The notes under the pieces were generated by a model that saw only the letters and a list, made by a program, of their open reading frames with translations, had not been told where the DNA came from and searched no databases. A program made the position numbers and the translations under genes. Of a stretch of DNA of 8,617 nucleotides, positions 1-5,509 are shown in pieces (the stretch's first letter is position 1; every line of letters starts with the position of its first letter). This DNA comes from Collinsella sp. CAG:166 (lineage in GTDB: Bacteria; Actinomycetota; Coriobacteriia; Coriobacteriales; Coriobacteriaceae), in assembly GCA_000434535.1 (NCBI GenBank), contig FR878629.1, positions 39,543 to 48,159 on the forward strand, written 5' to 3'.

Positions 1-334
1 CGACGCTCTGCCCACCGACGTCTGGGATCCGGGCGAGGATTTGGTCCCCTTCGGAGGGGAAGGAAGCCAGGCGCTGCAAGCGCGCATGGTAGACACCCTC
101 ACCAATATCATGGGCTCCGAGGGCATCGAAACCCTCCTAGCAGTAAGCCATGGCAGCGCCAGCCGCCAATTCATCAAGGCTGCAGCCCCAGAGGGCTTCG
201 AGCTCCCAGCAAAACTCCCCAACTGCGCCATCATGATTTTCGATTTCGATGAGGCAAAGCCACAAGCAGAAGGCGAGCCAATGCAATGCAAGTTCACCCT
301 CCAGCAAATAGTGGACCCCCAACAAAGTCATTAG
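1..334 (+). CDS. Histidine phosphatase family protein, C-terminal part (5' end cut by window edge)
   Basis: The frame is open from base 2 to the TAG at 332-334, giving about 110 residues with no stop, so the gene starts upstream of the window. The TTG at 41 is only an internal codon. Seen: a PFGGEG stretch (fragment residues about 16-21), which fits the Gly-Glu catalytic acid segment of the family. About 30 residues later comes LLAVSHGSA, which fits the second catalytic histidine (SHG, His codon 149-151), then LPNCAIMIFDFD, a typical closing beta strand. Known of the family: these enzymes hydrolyse or transfer phosphate through a phosphohistidine, but the first RHG motif lies outside the window and the substrate cannot be told. 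Codon use (CTA, AAA, CAA, AGC) is much less biased than in the ribosomal genes, as expected for a modestly expressed gene. No clear terminator follows it. Confidence 0.75.
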   Translation, partial: DALPTDVWDPGEDLVPFGGEGSQALQARMVDTLTNIMGSEGIETLLAVSHGSASRQFIKAAAPEGFELPAKLPNCAIMIFDFDEAKPQAEGEPMQCKFTLQQIVDPQQSH

Positions 335-383
335 CCTGAGCGAGTAAGGTTTAGCAGACATCAACGTGGCGTTCCCAGTGTGC

Positions 384-516
384 GGCGGAGGGGGCGGGCC
401 TGAGACATATTAAGGTTGTCGCGAGTTCCGCACGAACAGGAGAGCACTTAATGTGCTCTCCGTCGTGAGCAGGACTGTAGAGCAGCAACCTTAATATATT
501 TCGCCGCCCCTCTGCC
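384..516. repeat. Long imperfect palindrome (REP/MITE-like element or structured RNA)
   Basis: Nested complementary segments share one centre near base 450. A GC-rich outer pair (384-397 with 504-516) has one bulge and one mismatch. ATATTAAGGTTG (407-418) pairs perfectly with CAACCTTAATAT (486-497). AGTTCC/GGACT (424-429/472-476) and CACGA/TCGTG (431-435/463-467) come next. The tip is GGAGAGCAC (439-447), loop TTAAT, GTGCTCTCC (453-461). No T-run follows on either strand, so it is not a standard intrinsic terminator. No transposase or clear target duplication is visible. A dispersed intergenic repeat is my leading guess. Confidence 0.6.
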
Positions 517-577
517 AAGCCCGGGAGACGACACGCACTTTACCTGCGTAAACAATGTGAGTGAAATATGAATCTCG

Positions 578-603
578 ATGGATACGCCCGCAGCCGTGTA
601 TAC
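578..603 (+). repeat. 26-base block, copy 1 (ahead of rplC)
   Basis: Matches bases 2443-2468 at 23 of 26 positions, the mismatches being at 583, 591 and 593. It begins ATGGATACGCCCG and ends CCGTGTATAC. TATACT (599-604) at its right end looks like a -10 box. The only -35-like hexamer at a conserved place is TGGATA (579-584), 14 bases away, which is short for sigma-70. It may be a promoter with an operator, or an RNA element shared by two ribosomal leaders. Confidence 0.55.
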
Positions 604-663
604 TAAACAGCTGTGTGAAACCAGGGGAGTATTCTGGCTGGACAAAATGCCTGCTTAATAGGG

Positions 664-691
664 TTGTCAGGTAGTCCGGGCGAAATACAAG
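664..691 (+). promoter_or_regulatory. Possible promoter of the rplC cluster
   Basis: TTGTCA at 664-669 matches five of six -35 consensus bases. After a 16-base spacer, TACAAG at 686-691 matches four of six -10 bases. This would start transcription near 698 and give a leader of about 90 bases before rplC, including the hairpin at 716-767. The TATACT at 599-604 upstream is a competing candidate. Promoter calls by eye in GC-rich DNA are weak. Confidence 0.3.
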
Positions 692-715
692 GCTGGGGAG
701 CACGTCGTGTAAGTA

Positions 716-767
716 GTGGTCCTCTAGGGGCGTACGCTCGGTGGTGTACGCATTGTCCCAAGACCAC
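716..767 (+). promoter_or_regulatory. rplC: Leader hairpin just upstream of rplC
   Basis: GTGGTC (716-721) pairs with GACCAC (762-767). Inside it GGG (727-729) pairs with CCC (757-759), and GCGTAC (730-735) with GTACGC (746-751), leaving a 10-base loop. The stem ends 20 bases before the proposed TTG start. In E. coli, L4 binds the S10 leader to control this operon. Whether this hairpin does something similar is inference; I see no specific match to that leader. Confidence 0.45.
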
Positions 768-787
768 GCGAGAGTTGGGATCATATC

Positions 788-1408
788 TTGATCAGCATGA
801 TTCTCGGCCGCAAGATTGGCATGACCCAGGTTTGGGACGAGGACGACAACGTCGTTCCCGTCACGGTCATCCAGGCTGGCCCCTGCGCTGTCTCGCAGGT
901 TAAAACTCAGGCAACCGACGGCTATGACGCCGTCCAGATCGGTTTCGGCGACATCAAGGCCAAGAACGTGAACAAGCCCATGGCTGGTCACTTCGCCAAG
1001 GCTGGCGTCGAGCCTGTCCGCTTCCTTCGTGAGGTCCGCGTCGAGAACGGCGAGGAGCACAAGGTCGGCGAGGTCGTCACCGTCGCTGATTTCGCTGATG
1101 TCGAGAAGGTCGACGTCATCGGTACCTCCAAGGGTAAGGGCTTCCAGGGTCGCATCAAGCGCTGGGGTCAGCGCCGCGGTCCTATGACGCATGGTTCTCA
1201 CTTCCAGCGTCACCCCGGTTCTATCGGTCAGTGCGCCTATCCTGCGCGCGTCCTCAAGGGCGTCAAGATGGCCGGTCACATGGGTAACGAGCGCGTTACC
1301 GTCAAGAACCTTTCCGTTGTCCGCATCGATGCCGAGCAGAACCTCATCTTGGTCAAGGGCGCTGTCCCGGGTGCCAAGAATGGTCTCGTCGCCATCCGTA
1401 TGGCCTAA
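788..1408 (+). CDS. rplC: 50S ribosomal protein L3
   Basis: L3 binds 23S rRNA early in 50S assembly and reaches towards the peptidyl transferase centre. The 206-residue product carries the family opening ILGRKIGMTQVW, the central KGKGFQGRIKRW segment and the GSHFQRHPGSIGQCAYPARV loop, and its length is normal. Start choice: TTG at 788 gives MISMILGRK, which fits the usual MI-x-x-I start of related L3 proteins. ATG at 797 gives MILGRK and cannot be excluded. Neither has a strong Shine-Dalgarno; only GTTGGGA at 774-780 lies at a suitable distance from 788. GATCA/TGATC (779-783/789-793) forms a small hairpin over the TTG. It is the first gene of the cluster, and rpsJ, its usual upstream neighbour, is not here. 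Confidence 0.95.
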   Translation: MISMILGRKIGMTQVWDEDDNVVPVTVIQAGPCAVSQVKTQATDGYDAVQIGFGDIKAKNVNKPMAGHFAKAGVEPVRFLREVRVENGEEHKVGEVVTVADFADVEKVDVIGTSKGKGFQGRIKRWGQRRGPMTHGSHFQRHPGSIGQCAYPARVLKGVKMAGHMGNERVTVKNLSVVRIDAEQNLILVKGAVPGAKNGLVAIRMA

Positions 1409-1454
1409 GGGCCCAGCCCATTTAGCCCAGCGTCATACCAAGGAGAACACTTAA

Positions 1455-2081
1455 ATGGCAAAGTTTGAAGTAAAGAACAGCGAGGGCAAGAAGGTCGCCG
1501 AGGCCGAGCTCGCCGCTGAGGTGTACGGCATCGAGCCGAACATCCACGTTATGCACCACATCGTCAAGTGCCAGATGGCCTCTTGGCGTCAGGGCACCCA
1601 GTCCGCTAAGGGCCGCTCTGAGGTTTCCGGTGGCGGCAAGAAGCCTTGGCGTCAGAAGGGCACCGGCCGTGCCCGCCAGGGTTCCATCCGTGCTGCCCAG
1701 TGGCGTCACGGTGGCGTTGTCTTCGCCCCCAAGCCCCGTTCCTACGCTAAGCGTATGAACAACAAGGAGGTCAAGCTGGCTATGCGCTCCGCGCTGTCCG
1801 CCAAGCTGGCCGATGGCGAGCTCGTACTCGTCGACGACTACGGCTTCGAGAAGCCTTCCACCAAGGCTGCCGTCGCCATGCTCAAGGCTCTCGGCCTTGA
1901 GGGCAAGCGTCTGACCATCATCGTTCGCGATGAGGACGTCAACGCCTACCTGTCGTTCCGCAACATTCCCAAGACGTTCATCATCACCGCTGACGAGGCC
2001 AACACCTACGATCTCGTCAACAACAACGCTGTGCTGATGCCCGCCGACATCGCCGCTCACTTCGGGGAGGTGCTTGCATAA
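1455..2081 (+). CDS. rplD: 50S ribosomal protein L4 (uL4)
   Basis: L4 is a 23S rRNA-binding protein whose extended loop lines the peptide exit tunnel. The 208 residues show that loop at about residues 44-97 (GTQSAKGRSEVSGGGKKPWR, then QKGTGRARQGS), followed by the globular half with NNKEVKLAMRSALSAK and a closing DIAAHFGEVLA. The ATG at 1455 has a clear Shine-Dalgarno, AGGAG at 1441-1445, nine bases upstream. It lies 46 bases after rplC. In E. coli L4 is the autogenous repressor of this operon. Whether it is so here is unknown, but the structured leaders before rplC and rplB are natural places to test. Nothing is unusual in the protein. Confidence 0.97.
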   Translation: MAKFEVKNSEGKKVAEAELAAEVYGIEPNIHVMHHIVKCQMASWRQGTQSAKGRSEVSGGGKKPWRQKGTGRARQGSIRAAQWRHGGVVFAPKPRSYAKRMNNKEVKLAMRSALSAKLADGELVLVDDYGFEKPSTKAAVAMLKALGLEGKRLTIIVRDEDVNAYLSFRNIPKTFIITADEANTYDLVNNNAVLMPADIAAHFGEVLA

Positions 2082-2369
2082 ATGACCGCCCACGAGATCA
2101 TCATCCGTCCGATCGTGTCCGAGCGTTCCTTCTCCGGCATGGAGCTGAACAAGTACACGTTCGAGGTCGCCAAGGATGCTAACAAGTATCAGATCAAGGA
2201 CGCTGTCGAGGAGATCTTCGGCGTCAAGGTCGTTCGCGTGAACACCCTGACGGTCAAGCCCAAGACCAAGCGCGTGCGCTATGTCGCCGGCAAGACCCGT
2301 TCTTGGAAGAAGGCCATCGTCACGCTGGCCGAGGGCGACACCATCGAGGTCTTTGGCAACCAGGCCTAA
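2082..2369 (+). CDS. rplW: 50S ribosomal protein L23 (uL23)
   Basis: L23 sits at the tunnel exit and forms part of the docking site for trigger factor and the signal recognition particle. The 95 residues start with IIIRPIVSERSF, a family signature. They continue with YTFEVAKDANKYQIKDAVEEIFGVKV and the tunnel-side loop VKPKTKRVRYVAGKTRSWKKA. Length is normal. The ATG follows the rplD stop (TAA 2079-2081) with no base between. GGGGAGG (2064-2070) inside the end of rplD serves as Shine-Dalgarno, so translation is probably coupled to rplD. A 179-base gap with hairpins follows. Confidence 0.97.
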   Translation: MTAHEIIIRPIVSERSFSGMELNKYTFEVAKDANKYQIKDAVEEIFGVKVVRVNTLTVKPKTKRVRYVAGKTRSWKKAIVTLAEGDTIEVFGNQA

Positions 2370-2386
2370 GACTCGCTGCTGTTGAG

Positions 2387-2431
2387 TGAGCTCATGCCTC
2401 CCAAATAGGGGAGGCGAGAGCTCAAGGTTTT
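2387..2431 (+). terminator. Strong hairpin with short T-run after rplW (attenuator or weak terminator)
   Basis: TGAGCTC (2387-2393) pairs with GAGCTCA (2418-2424), and GCCTCCC (2396-2402) with GGGAGGC (2409-2415). This is a 14-pair stem with one two-base internal loop and a six-base tip. TTTT at 2428-2431 follows after AGG. The T-run is short, so it could be a partial terminator that lowers transcription into rplB, or an RNA-processing or stability element. It lies entirely between rplW and rplB. Confidence 0.5.
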
Positions 2432-2454
2432 GGGCGTATAAAATGGACACGCCC
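2432..2454 (+). promoter_or_regulatory. GGGCGT/ACGCCC hairpin with TATAAA in its loop, upstream of rplB
   Basis: GGGCGT (2432-2437) pairs with ACGCCC (2449-2454). The 11-base loop and the last stem base hold TATAAA (2437-2442), which looks like a -10 box. No acceptable -35 lies 16-18 bases upstream. The 8-mer CGTATAAA also occurs in the leader before rplN (5836-5843), there too between short G/C-rich complementary arms. The ACGCCC arm overlaps the 26-base repeated block at 2443-2468. Confidence 0.35.
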
Positions 2455-2468
2455 GGAACCGTGTATAC
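2443..2468 (+). repeat. 26-base block, copy 2 (ahead of rplB)
   Basis: Matches 578-603 at 23 of 26 positions. This copy begins ATGGACACGCCCG and ends CCGTGTATAC. TGGACA (2444-2449, five of six -35 bases) and TATACG (2464-2469) are 14 bases apart, the same spacing as in copy 1. Just after it, CCGGTGTC (2471-2478) can pair back to GACA (2446-2449) and CCGG (2453-2456). Two near-identical copies in front of two genes of one cluster suggest a shared control element. Confidence 0.55.
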
Positions 2469-2477
2469 GTCCGGTGT

Positions 2478-2545
2478 CATCGCACCCGAGGCAGAACCTC
2501 GAATCCCTGTCTGCGATGGCTAACGGATTCCTATTGAAAGGGATT
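2478..2545 (+). promoter_or_regulatory. rplB: rplB leader with alternative pairings that can mask the ribosome-binding site
   Basis: CATCGCA (2478-2484) pairs perfectly with TGCGATG (2512-2518), enclosing a small hairpin CGAGG-CAGAA-CCTCG (2487-2501). AATCCCT (2502-2508), inside that loop, is the exact complement of AGGGATT (2539-2545), which overlaps the Shine-Dalgarno AAAGGGA of rplB. The two long-range pairings interleave, so they are either mutually exclusive or form a pseudoknot. This is a plausible translational switch, but no folding calculation has been done. Confidence 0.45.
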
Positions 2546-2548
2546 GTA

Positions 2549-3379
2549 ATGGCTGTAAAGCACCTTAAGCCGACCTCCGCTGGTAGGCGTTGGCAGACGA
2601 TCTCCGACTTCTCCGAGATCACCTGCACCAAGCCCGAGAAGTCTCTTCTCGAGCCCCTGCCCAAGAAGGCCGGTCGTAACAACAACGGCCGCATCACCAC
2701 CCGCCACCAGGGCGGCGGCGTGAAGCGTCGTTACCGCGTGATCGACTTCAAGCGCAATAAGGACGGCGTGCCCGCCAAGGTTGCCACGATCGAGTACGAT
2801 CCGAACCGTTCCGCTCGCATCGCTCTGCTGCACTACGCTGACGGTGAGAAGCGCTACATCCTGGCCCCCAAGGGCCTCGAGGTCGGTCAGACCATCATGT
2901 CCGGTTCTGACGCCGACATCAAGCCGGGCAACGCTCTGCCCCTCGCCGACATCCCCGTCGGTACGCTCATCCACGCCGTCGAGTTCCAGCCGGGCAAGGG
3001 CGCTGCTATCGCCCGTTCCGCCGGTAACTCCTGCCAGCTGATGGGTAAGGAGGGCAAGTACGCCATCGTCCGTATGCCTTCCTCCGAGATGCGCCGCATC
3101 CTCGTTACCTGCCGCGCCACCGTCGGTGAGGTCGGCAACGCCGATCACTCCAACATCGTCATCGGCAAGGCCGGCCGTAAGCGTCACATGAACGTGCGCC
3201 CGACCGTCCGCGGTACCGTCATGAACCCTGTCGACCACCCGCACGGCGGTGGCGAGGGCAAGAACCACACCTCTGGTCGTCCCTCTGTTACCCCCTGGGG
3301 TAAGCCGACAAAGGGCCTTCGTACGCGCAAGAAGAAGAAGGTCTCGAACCAGCACATCATTCGTCGCCGTAAGAAGTAA
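2549..3379 (+). CDS. rplB: 50S ribosomal protein L2 (uL2)
   Basis: L2 is one of the most conserved ribosomal proteins. It helps join the subunits and shape the peptidyl transferase centre. The 276 residues start AVKHLKPTSAGRRWQT, carry GRNNNGRITTRHQGGGVKRRYR in the N-terminal part, and end with HPHGGGEGKNHTSGRPSVTP and a basic tail. The HPHGGGEG histidine region, known to matter for peptidyl transfer, is intact. Length is normal for the family. The ATG at 2549 is chosen over an in-frame GTG at 2474, because upstream residues match nothing in L2 and AAAGGGA (2537-2543) lies close to 2549. The gene has its own 179-base structured leader, unlike its tightly packed neighbours. Confidence 0.97.
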   Translation: MAVKHLKPTSAGRRWQTISDFSEITCTKPEKSLLEPLPKKAGRNNNGRITTRHQGGGVKRRYRVIDFKRNKDGVPAKVATIEYDPNRSARIALLHYADGEKRYILAPKGLEVGQTIMSGSDADIKPGNALPLADIPVGTLIHAVEFQPGKGAAIARSAGNSCQLMGKEGKYAIVRMPSSEMRRILVTCRATVGEVGNADHSNIVIGKAGRKRHMNVRPTVRGTVMNPVDHPHGGGEGKNHTSGRPSVTPWGKPTKGLRTRKKKKVSNQHIIRRRKK

Positions 3380-3411
3380 TTTCGGATACCGAGTTTTAGG
3401 AGAAAGCACTT

Positions 3412-3672
3412 ATGAGCAGAAGTCTCAAAAAGGGCCCGTTCGTGGAGACTCGCCTTCTCTCGCGTATCACCGCGATGAACGAGGCTGGCAAGAAGGACGT
3501 CGTGAAGACCTGGTCCCGCGCGTCCACCATCTTCCCCGAGATGGTTGGTCACACCATCGCCGTCCACGACGGCCGCAAGCATGTGCCCGTGTATGTTACC
3601 GAGTCCATGGTTGGTCACAAGCTCGGCGAGTTCGCGCCGACTCGTACGTTCCGTGGCCACAAGGCCAAATAG
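3412..3672 (+). CDS. rpsS: 30S ribosomal protein S19 (uS19)
   Basis: S19 sits in the head of the 30S subunit, pairs with S13, and contacts the A-site tRNA and bridges to the 50S. The 86 residues follow the family end to end: SRSLKKGPFVE at the start, TWSRASTIFPEMVGHTIAVHDGRKHVPVYVTESMVGHKLGEF in the middle, and APTRTFRGHKAK at the end. AGGAG at 3398-3402 lies nine bases before the ATG. It follows rplB by 32 bases and is separated from rplV by only 14. Nothing is unusual. Confidence 0.97.
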   Translation: MSRSLKKGPFVETRLLSRITAMNEAGKKDVVKTWSRASTIFPEMVGHTIAVHDGRKHVPVYVTESMVGHKLGEFAPTRTFRGHKAK

Positions 3673-3686
3673 GGGGTTAACCGTAA

Positions 3687-4058
3687 ATGGCAACTAAGTC
3701 TATTGAAACTGAGGCCACCGAGGTTCGCGCCGTCGCTAAGTACGTGCGTGTTTCCCCCAGCAAGGCCCGCCTGGTGGTCGATCTGATCCGCCGCAAGCCT
3801 GTCGCTCAGGCCTTCGACATCCTCCACTTCTGCGACCGCGCCGTCGCCGTGGATGTCGAGAAGGTTCTCCGTTCCGCCGTTGCGAACGCCGAGAACAACA
3901 ACGGTCTGCGTGCCGACAACCTGGTTGTCGCCGCTGCCTATGTTGACGAGGGTCCGACGCTTAAGCGCATCCGTCCCCGCGCCAAGGGTTCCGCTTCTCG
4001 CATTCTGAAGCGTACTTCCCACATCACCGTCGTCGTTGCTCCTCGAAAGGAGGCGTAA
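3687..4058 (+). CDS. rplV: 50S ribosomal protein L22 (uL22)
   Basis: L22 contacts all domains of 23S rRNA, and its long beta-hairpin narrows the peptide exit tunnel, where changes can give macrolide resistance in other bacteria. The 123 residues show VRVSPSKARLVVDLIRRK, then VLRSAVANAENNNGLRADNLVVAAAYVDEG, then the hairpin TLKRIRPRAKGSASRILKRTSHITVVV. The hairpin is full length with no insertion or deletion I can recognise. The N terminus has a short acidic lead (about 15 residues, TKSIETEATE) before the conserved core. The Shine-Dalgarno is a weak GGGGG-type run (3672-3676), ten bases before the ATG and next to the rpsS stop. Confidence 0.96.
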   Translation: MATKSIETEATEVRAVAKYVRVSPSKARLVVDLIRRKPVAQAFDILHFCDRAVAVDVEKVLRSAVANAENNNGLRADNLVVAAAYVDEGPTLKRIRPRAKGSASRILKRTSHITVVVAPRKEA

Positions 4059-4064
4059 AGCTGT

Positions 4065-4775
4065 ATGGGTCAGAAAGTCTACCCCACCGGCTTCCGTCTT
4101 GGCATCACCGAGAACTGGCGCTCCCGCTGGTTCGCAGAGAAGGATTACGCTAAGACCCTCGGTAACGATCTCGAGATCCGCAAGTACCTCGAGAAGCGTC
4201 TTTCCCGCGCAGCTGTCTCCCGCGTCGAGATCGAGCGCGCTGGCGACAAGGTGAAGGTCATCATCCTCACCGCTCGCCCCGGCGTTGTCATCGGTAAGAA
4301 GGGTGCCGAGATCGATACCCTCCGCACCGAGCTCGAGAAGGTCGCTGGCGTCTCCAAGGGCCAGCTCTCCGTCGACGTTGTCGAGATCAAGCGCCCCGAG
4401 CTCGACGCCAACCTCGTTGCTCAGTCCATCGCCGAGCAGCTTGAGGGCCGCGTTGCCTTCCGTCGCGCCATGCGCAAGGCTGTCCAGTCCGCCCGCAAGG
4501 CCGGCGCCAAGGGCATCCGTATCCAGTGCTCCGGTCGTCTCGGCGGTGCCGAGATGGGCCGTCGTGAGTGGTACCGTGAGGGTCGCGTGCCTCTGCACAC
4601 CCTCCGTGCCAAGATCGACTACGGCACGGCTGTCGCCAGCACCACCATGGGCGCTTGCGGCGTGAAGGTCTGGATCTACCTGGGCGAGAAGCTCCCGGGC
4701 CAGCCTGTTCCCAACCCTGCACTCGAGGGCTCTTCCCGTCCTCGTCGTCGTAACTCCGAGAGGAGGGGTCAGTAG
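4065..4775 (+). CDS. rpsC: 30S ribosomal protein S3 (uS3)
   Basis: S3 lies at the mRNA entry pore of the 30S subunit and takes part in the helicase function there. The 236 residues start GQKVYPTGFRLGI. The KH type 2 domain includes the GxxG-type loop GVVIGKKG at residues 73-80. The C-terminal S3 domain has GRLGGAEMGRREWYREGRVPLHTLRAKIDYG, ending in a basic tail (SRPRRRNSERRGQ). Length is within the usual range. A full AAAGGAGG at 4046-4053, inside the end of rplV, lies 11 bases before the ATG. The stop TAG overlaps the rplP start by one base. Confidence 0.97.
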   Translation: MGQKVYPTGFRLGITENWRSRWFAEKDYAKTLGNDLEIRKYLEKRLSRAAVSRVEIERAGDKVKVIILTARPGVVIGKKGAEIDTLRTELEKVAGVSKGQLSVDVVEIKRPELDANLVAQSIAEQLEGRVAFRRAMRKAVQSARKAGAKGIRIQCSGRLGGAEMGRREWYREGRVPLHTLRAKIDYGTAVASTTMGACGVKVWIYLGEKLPGQPVPNPALEGSSRPRRRNSERRGQ

Positions 4776-5278
4776 TGCTTGCCCCTAAGCGTATTCTTCA
4801 CCGCAAGGTGCAGCGTGGCTCCATGAAGGGCCAGGCCAAGGGTAATACCGAGCTGCATTTCGGCGAGTTTGGTATCCAGGCTCTCGAGGCCCATTGGATC
4901 ACCAACCGTCAGATCGAGGCCGCTCGTATTGCCATGACCCGCTACATGAAGCGTGGCGGTCGTGTCTACATCACGATCTTCCCCGATAAGCCCATCACCA
5001 AGAAGCCTGCCGAGACTCGCATGGGTTCTGGTAAGGGTAACCCCGAGGAGTGGGTGGCCGTCGTCAAGCCCGGCCGCATCATGTTCGAGGTCAAGGGCGT
5101 GCCCGAGGAGGTCGCTCGCGAGGCTCTGCGTCTTGCACAGCACAAGCTTCCCATCAAGACCAAGATTGTTGCTGCTAAGAACGCTGAGCAGCGCATCGAG
5201 AAGGAGATGGCTGAGGAGGCCGCTCTCGAGGCCAAGTGGGCTGCTGAGGACGCCGCCGCCGCCAAGGAGGAGAACTAA
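4775..5278 (+). CDS. rplP: 50S ribosomal protein L16 (uL16) with C-terminal extension
   Basis: L16 binds near the A site and the peptidyl transferase centre and joins late in 50S assembly. Residues 1 to about 134 match the family: PKRILHRKVQRGSMKG, then HFGEFGIQALEAHWITNRQIEAARIAMTRYMKRGG, then FPDKPITKKPAETRMGSGKGNPEEWVAVVKPG. The usual protein ends there at about 135-145 residues. This one goes on to 167 with an Ala/Glu/Lys-rich tail of roughly 30 residues that looks helical. The start is GTG at 4775, overlapping the rpsC stop by one base, with AGGAGGGG at 4761-4768 just upstream, so coupling to rpsC is likely. It overlaps rpmC by one base at its end. Confidence 0.96.
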   Translation: MLAPKRILHRKVQRGSMKGQAKGNTELHFGEFGIQALEAHWITNRQIEAARIAMTRYMKRGGRVYITIFPDKPITKKPAETRMGSGKGNPEEWVAVVKPGRIMFEVKGVPEEVAREALRLAQHKLPIKTKIVAAKNAEQRIEKEMAEEAALEAKWAAEDAAAAKEEN

Positions 5279-5493
5279 TGAAGCCCGCAGAGATTCGTGA
5301 GCTCTCGGACGCTCAGCTCGTTGAGAAGCTGAAGGAAATGCGCGCCGAGCTCTTTAACCTTCGTTTCCAGATGGCCACCAGCCAGCTGGACAACACCGCT
5401 CGCGTCAACACCGTGAAGAAGGACATCGCTCGCGTCCTCACGGAGCAGCGCGCCCGCGAGATCGCAGCGGAGAAGTCCGCTGTCGCCGAGTAG
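5278..5493 (+). CDS. rpmC: 50S ribosomal protein L29 (uL29)
   Basis: L29 is a small helical protein beside L23 at the tunnel exit. The 71 residues form the expected two-helix hairpin: EIRELSDAQLVEKLKEMRAELFNLRFQMATSQLDNTARVNTVKKDIARVLTEQRARE. The conserved LFNLRFQ and ARVNTVKKDIAR segments are present, and a short Ala/Glu/Lys end follows. The ATG overlaps the rplP TAA by one base. AAGGAGG at 5264-5270, inside rplP, is an excellent Shine-Dalgarno seven bases from the start. The usual order rplP-rpmC-rpsQ is kept. Confidence 0.97.
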   Translation: MKPAEIRELSDAQLVEKLKEMRAELFNLRFQMATSQLDNTARVNTVKKDIARVLTEQRAREIAAEKSAVAE

Positions 5494-5509
5494 GACCTAA
5501 GGAGAGAAC

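Larger units (their letters stand above)
335..787. other. Gene-free stretch between the phosphatase gene and rplC
   Basis: I find no credible coding sequence here on either strand; in particular there is no rpsJ. The stretch holds a long imperfect palindrome (384-516), a 26-base block repeated upstream of rplB (578-603), a small CCAG/CTGG hairpin (621-637), a possible sigma-70 type promoter (664-691) and a nested leader hairpin (716-767). CGCCCG at 585-590 could also pair with CGGGCG at 677-682. The left part is probably the end of the phosphatase transcription unit and the right part the promoter and leader of the ribosomal cluster. Confidence 0.6.

Noticed and set aside
384..516. Intrinsic terminator for the phosphatase gene
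   Set aside because: The palindrome is strong, but no T-run follows on the + strand and its outer arms are unlike a terminator stem.
664..903. 79-codon + strand frame overlapping the rplC start
   Set aside because: Different frame from rplC, no ribosome-binding site and no similarity to S10 or another known protein.
491..1279. 262-codon - strand frame across the leader and rplC
   Set aside because: Antisense shadow of rplC; composition and lack of motifs do not support a protein.
1422..2480. Long open frame (352 codons) on the - strand opposite rplD and rplW
   Set aside because: It lies antisense to two clear ribosomal genes, is Leu/Val/Asp-Gly-rich as antisense frames of GC-rich genes are, and matches no family I know.
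2474..2548. GTG start that would add 25 residues to L2
   Set aside because: The added residues match nothing in L2, and the region is better explained as a structured leader; ATG at 2549 gives the family N terminus.
2531..3409. 292-codon - strand frame opposite rplB
   Set aside because: Antisense shadow of a strongly biased gene, with no recognisable domain.
3615..4598. 327-codon - strand frame opposite rplV and rpsC
   Set aside because: Antisense shadow; no ribosome-binding site or domain seen.
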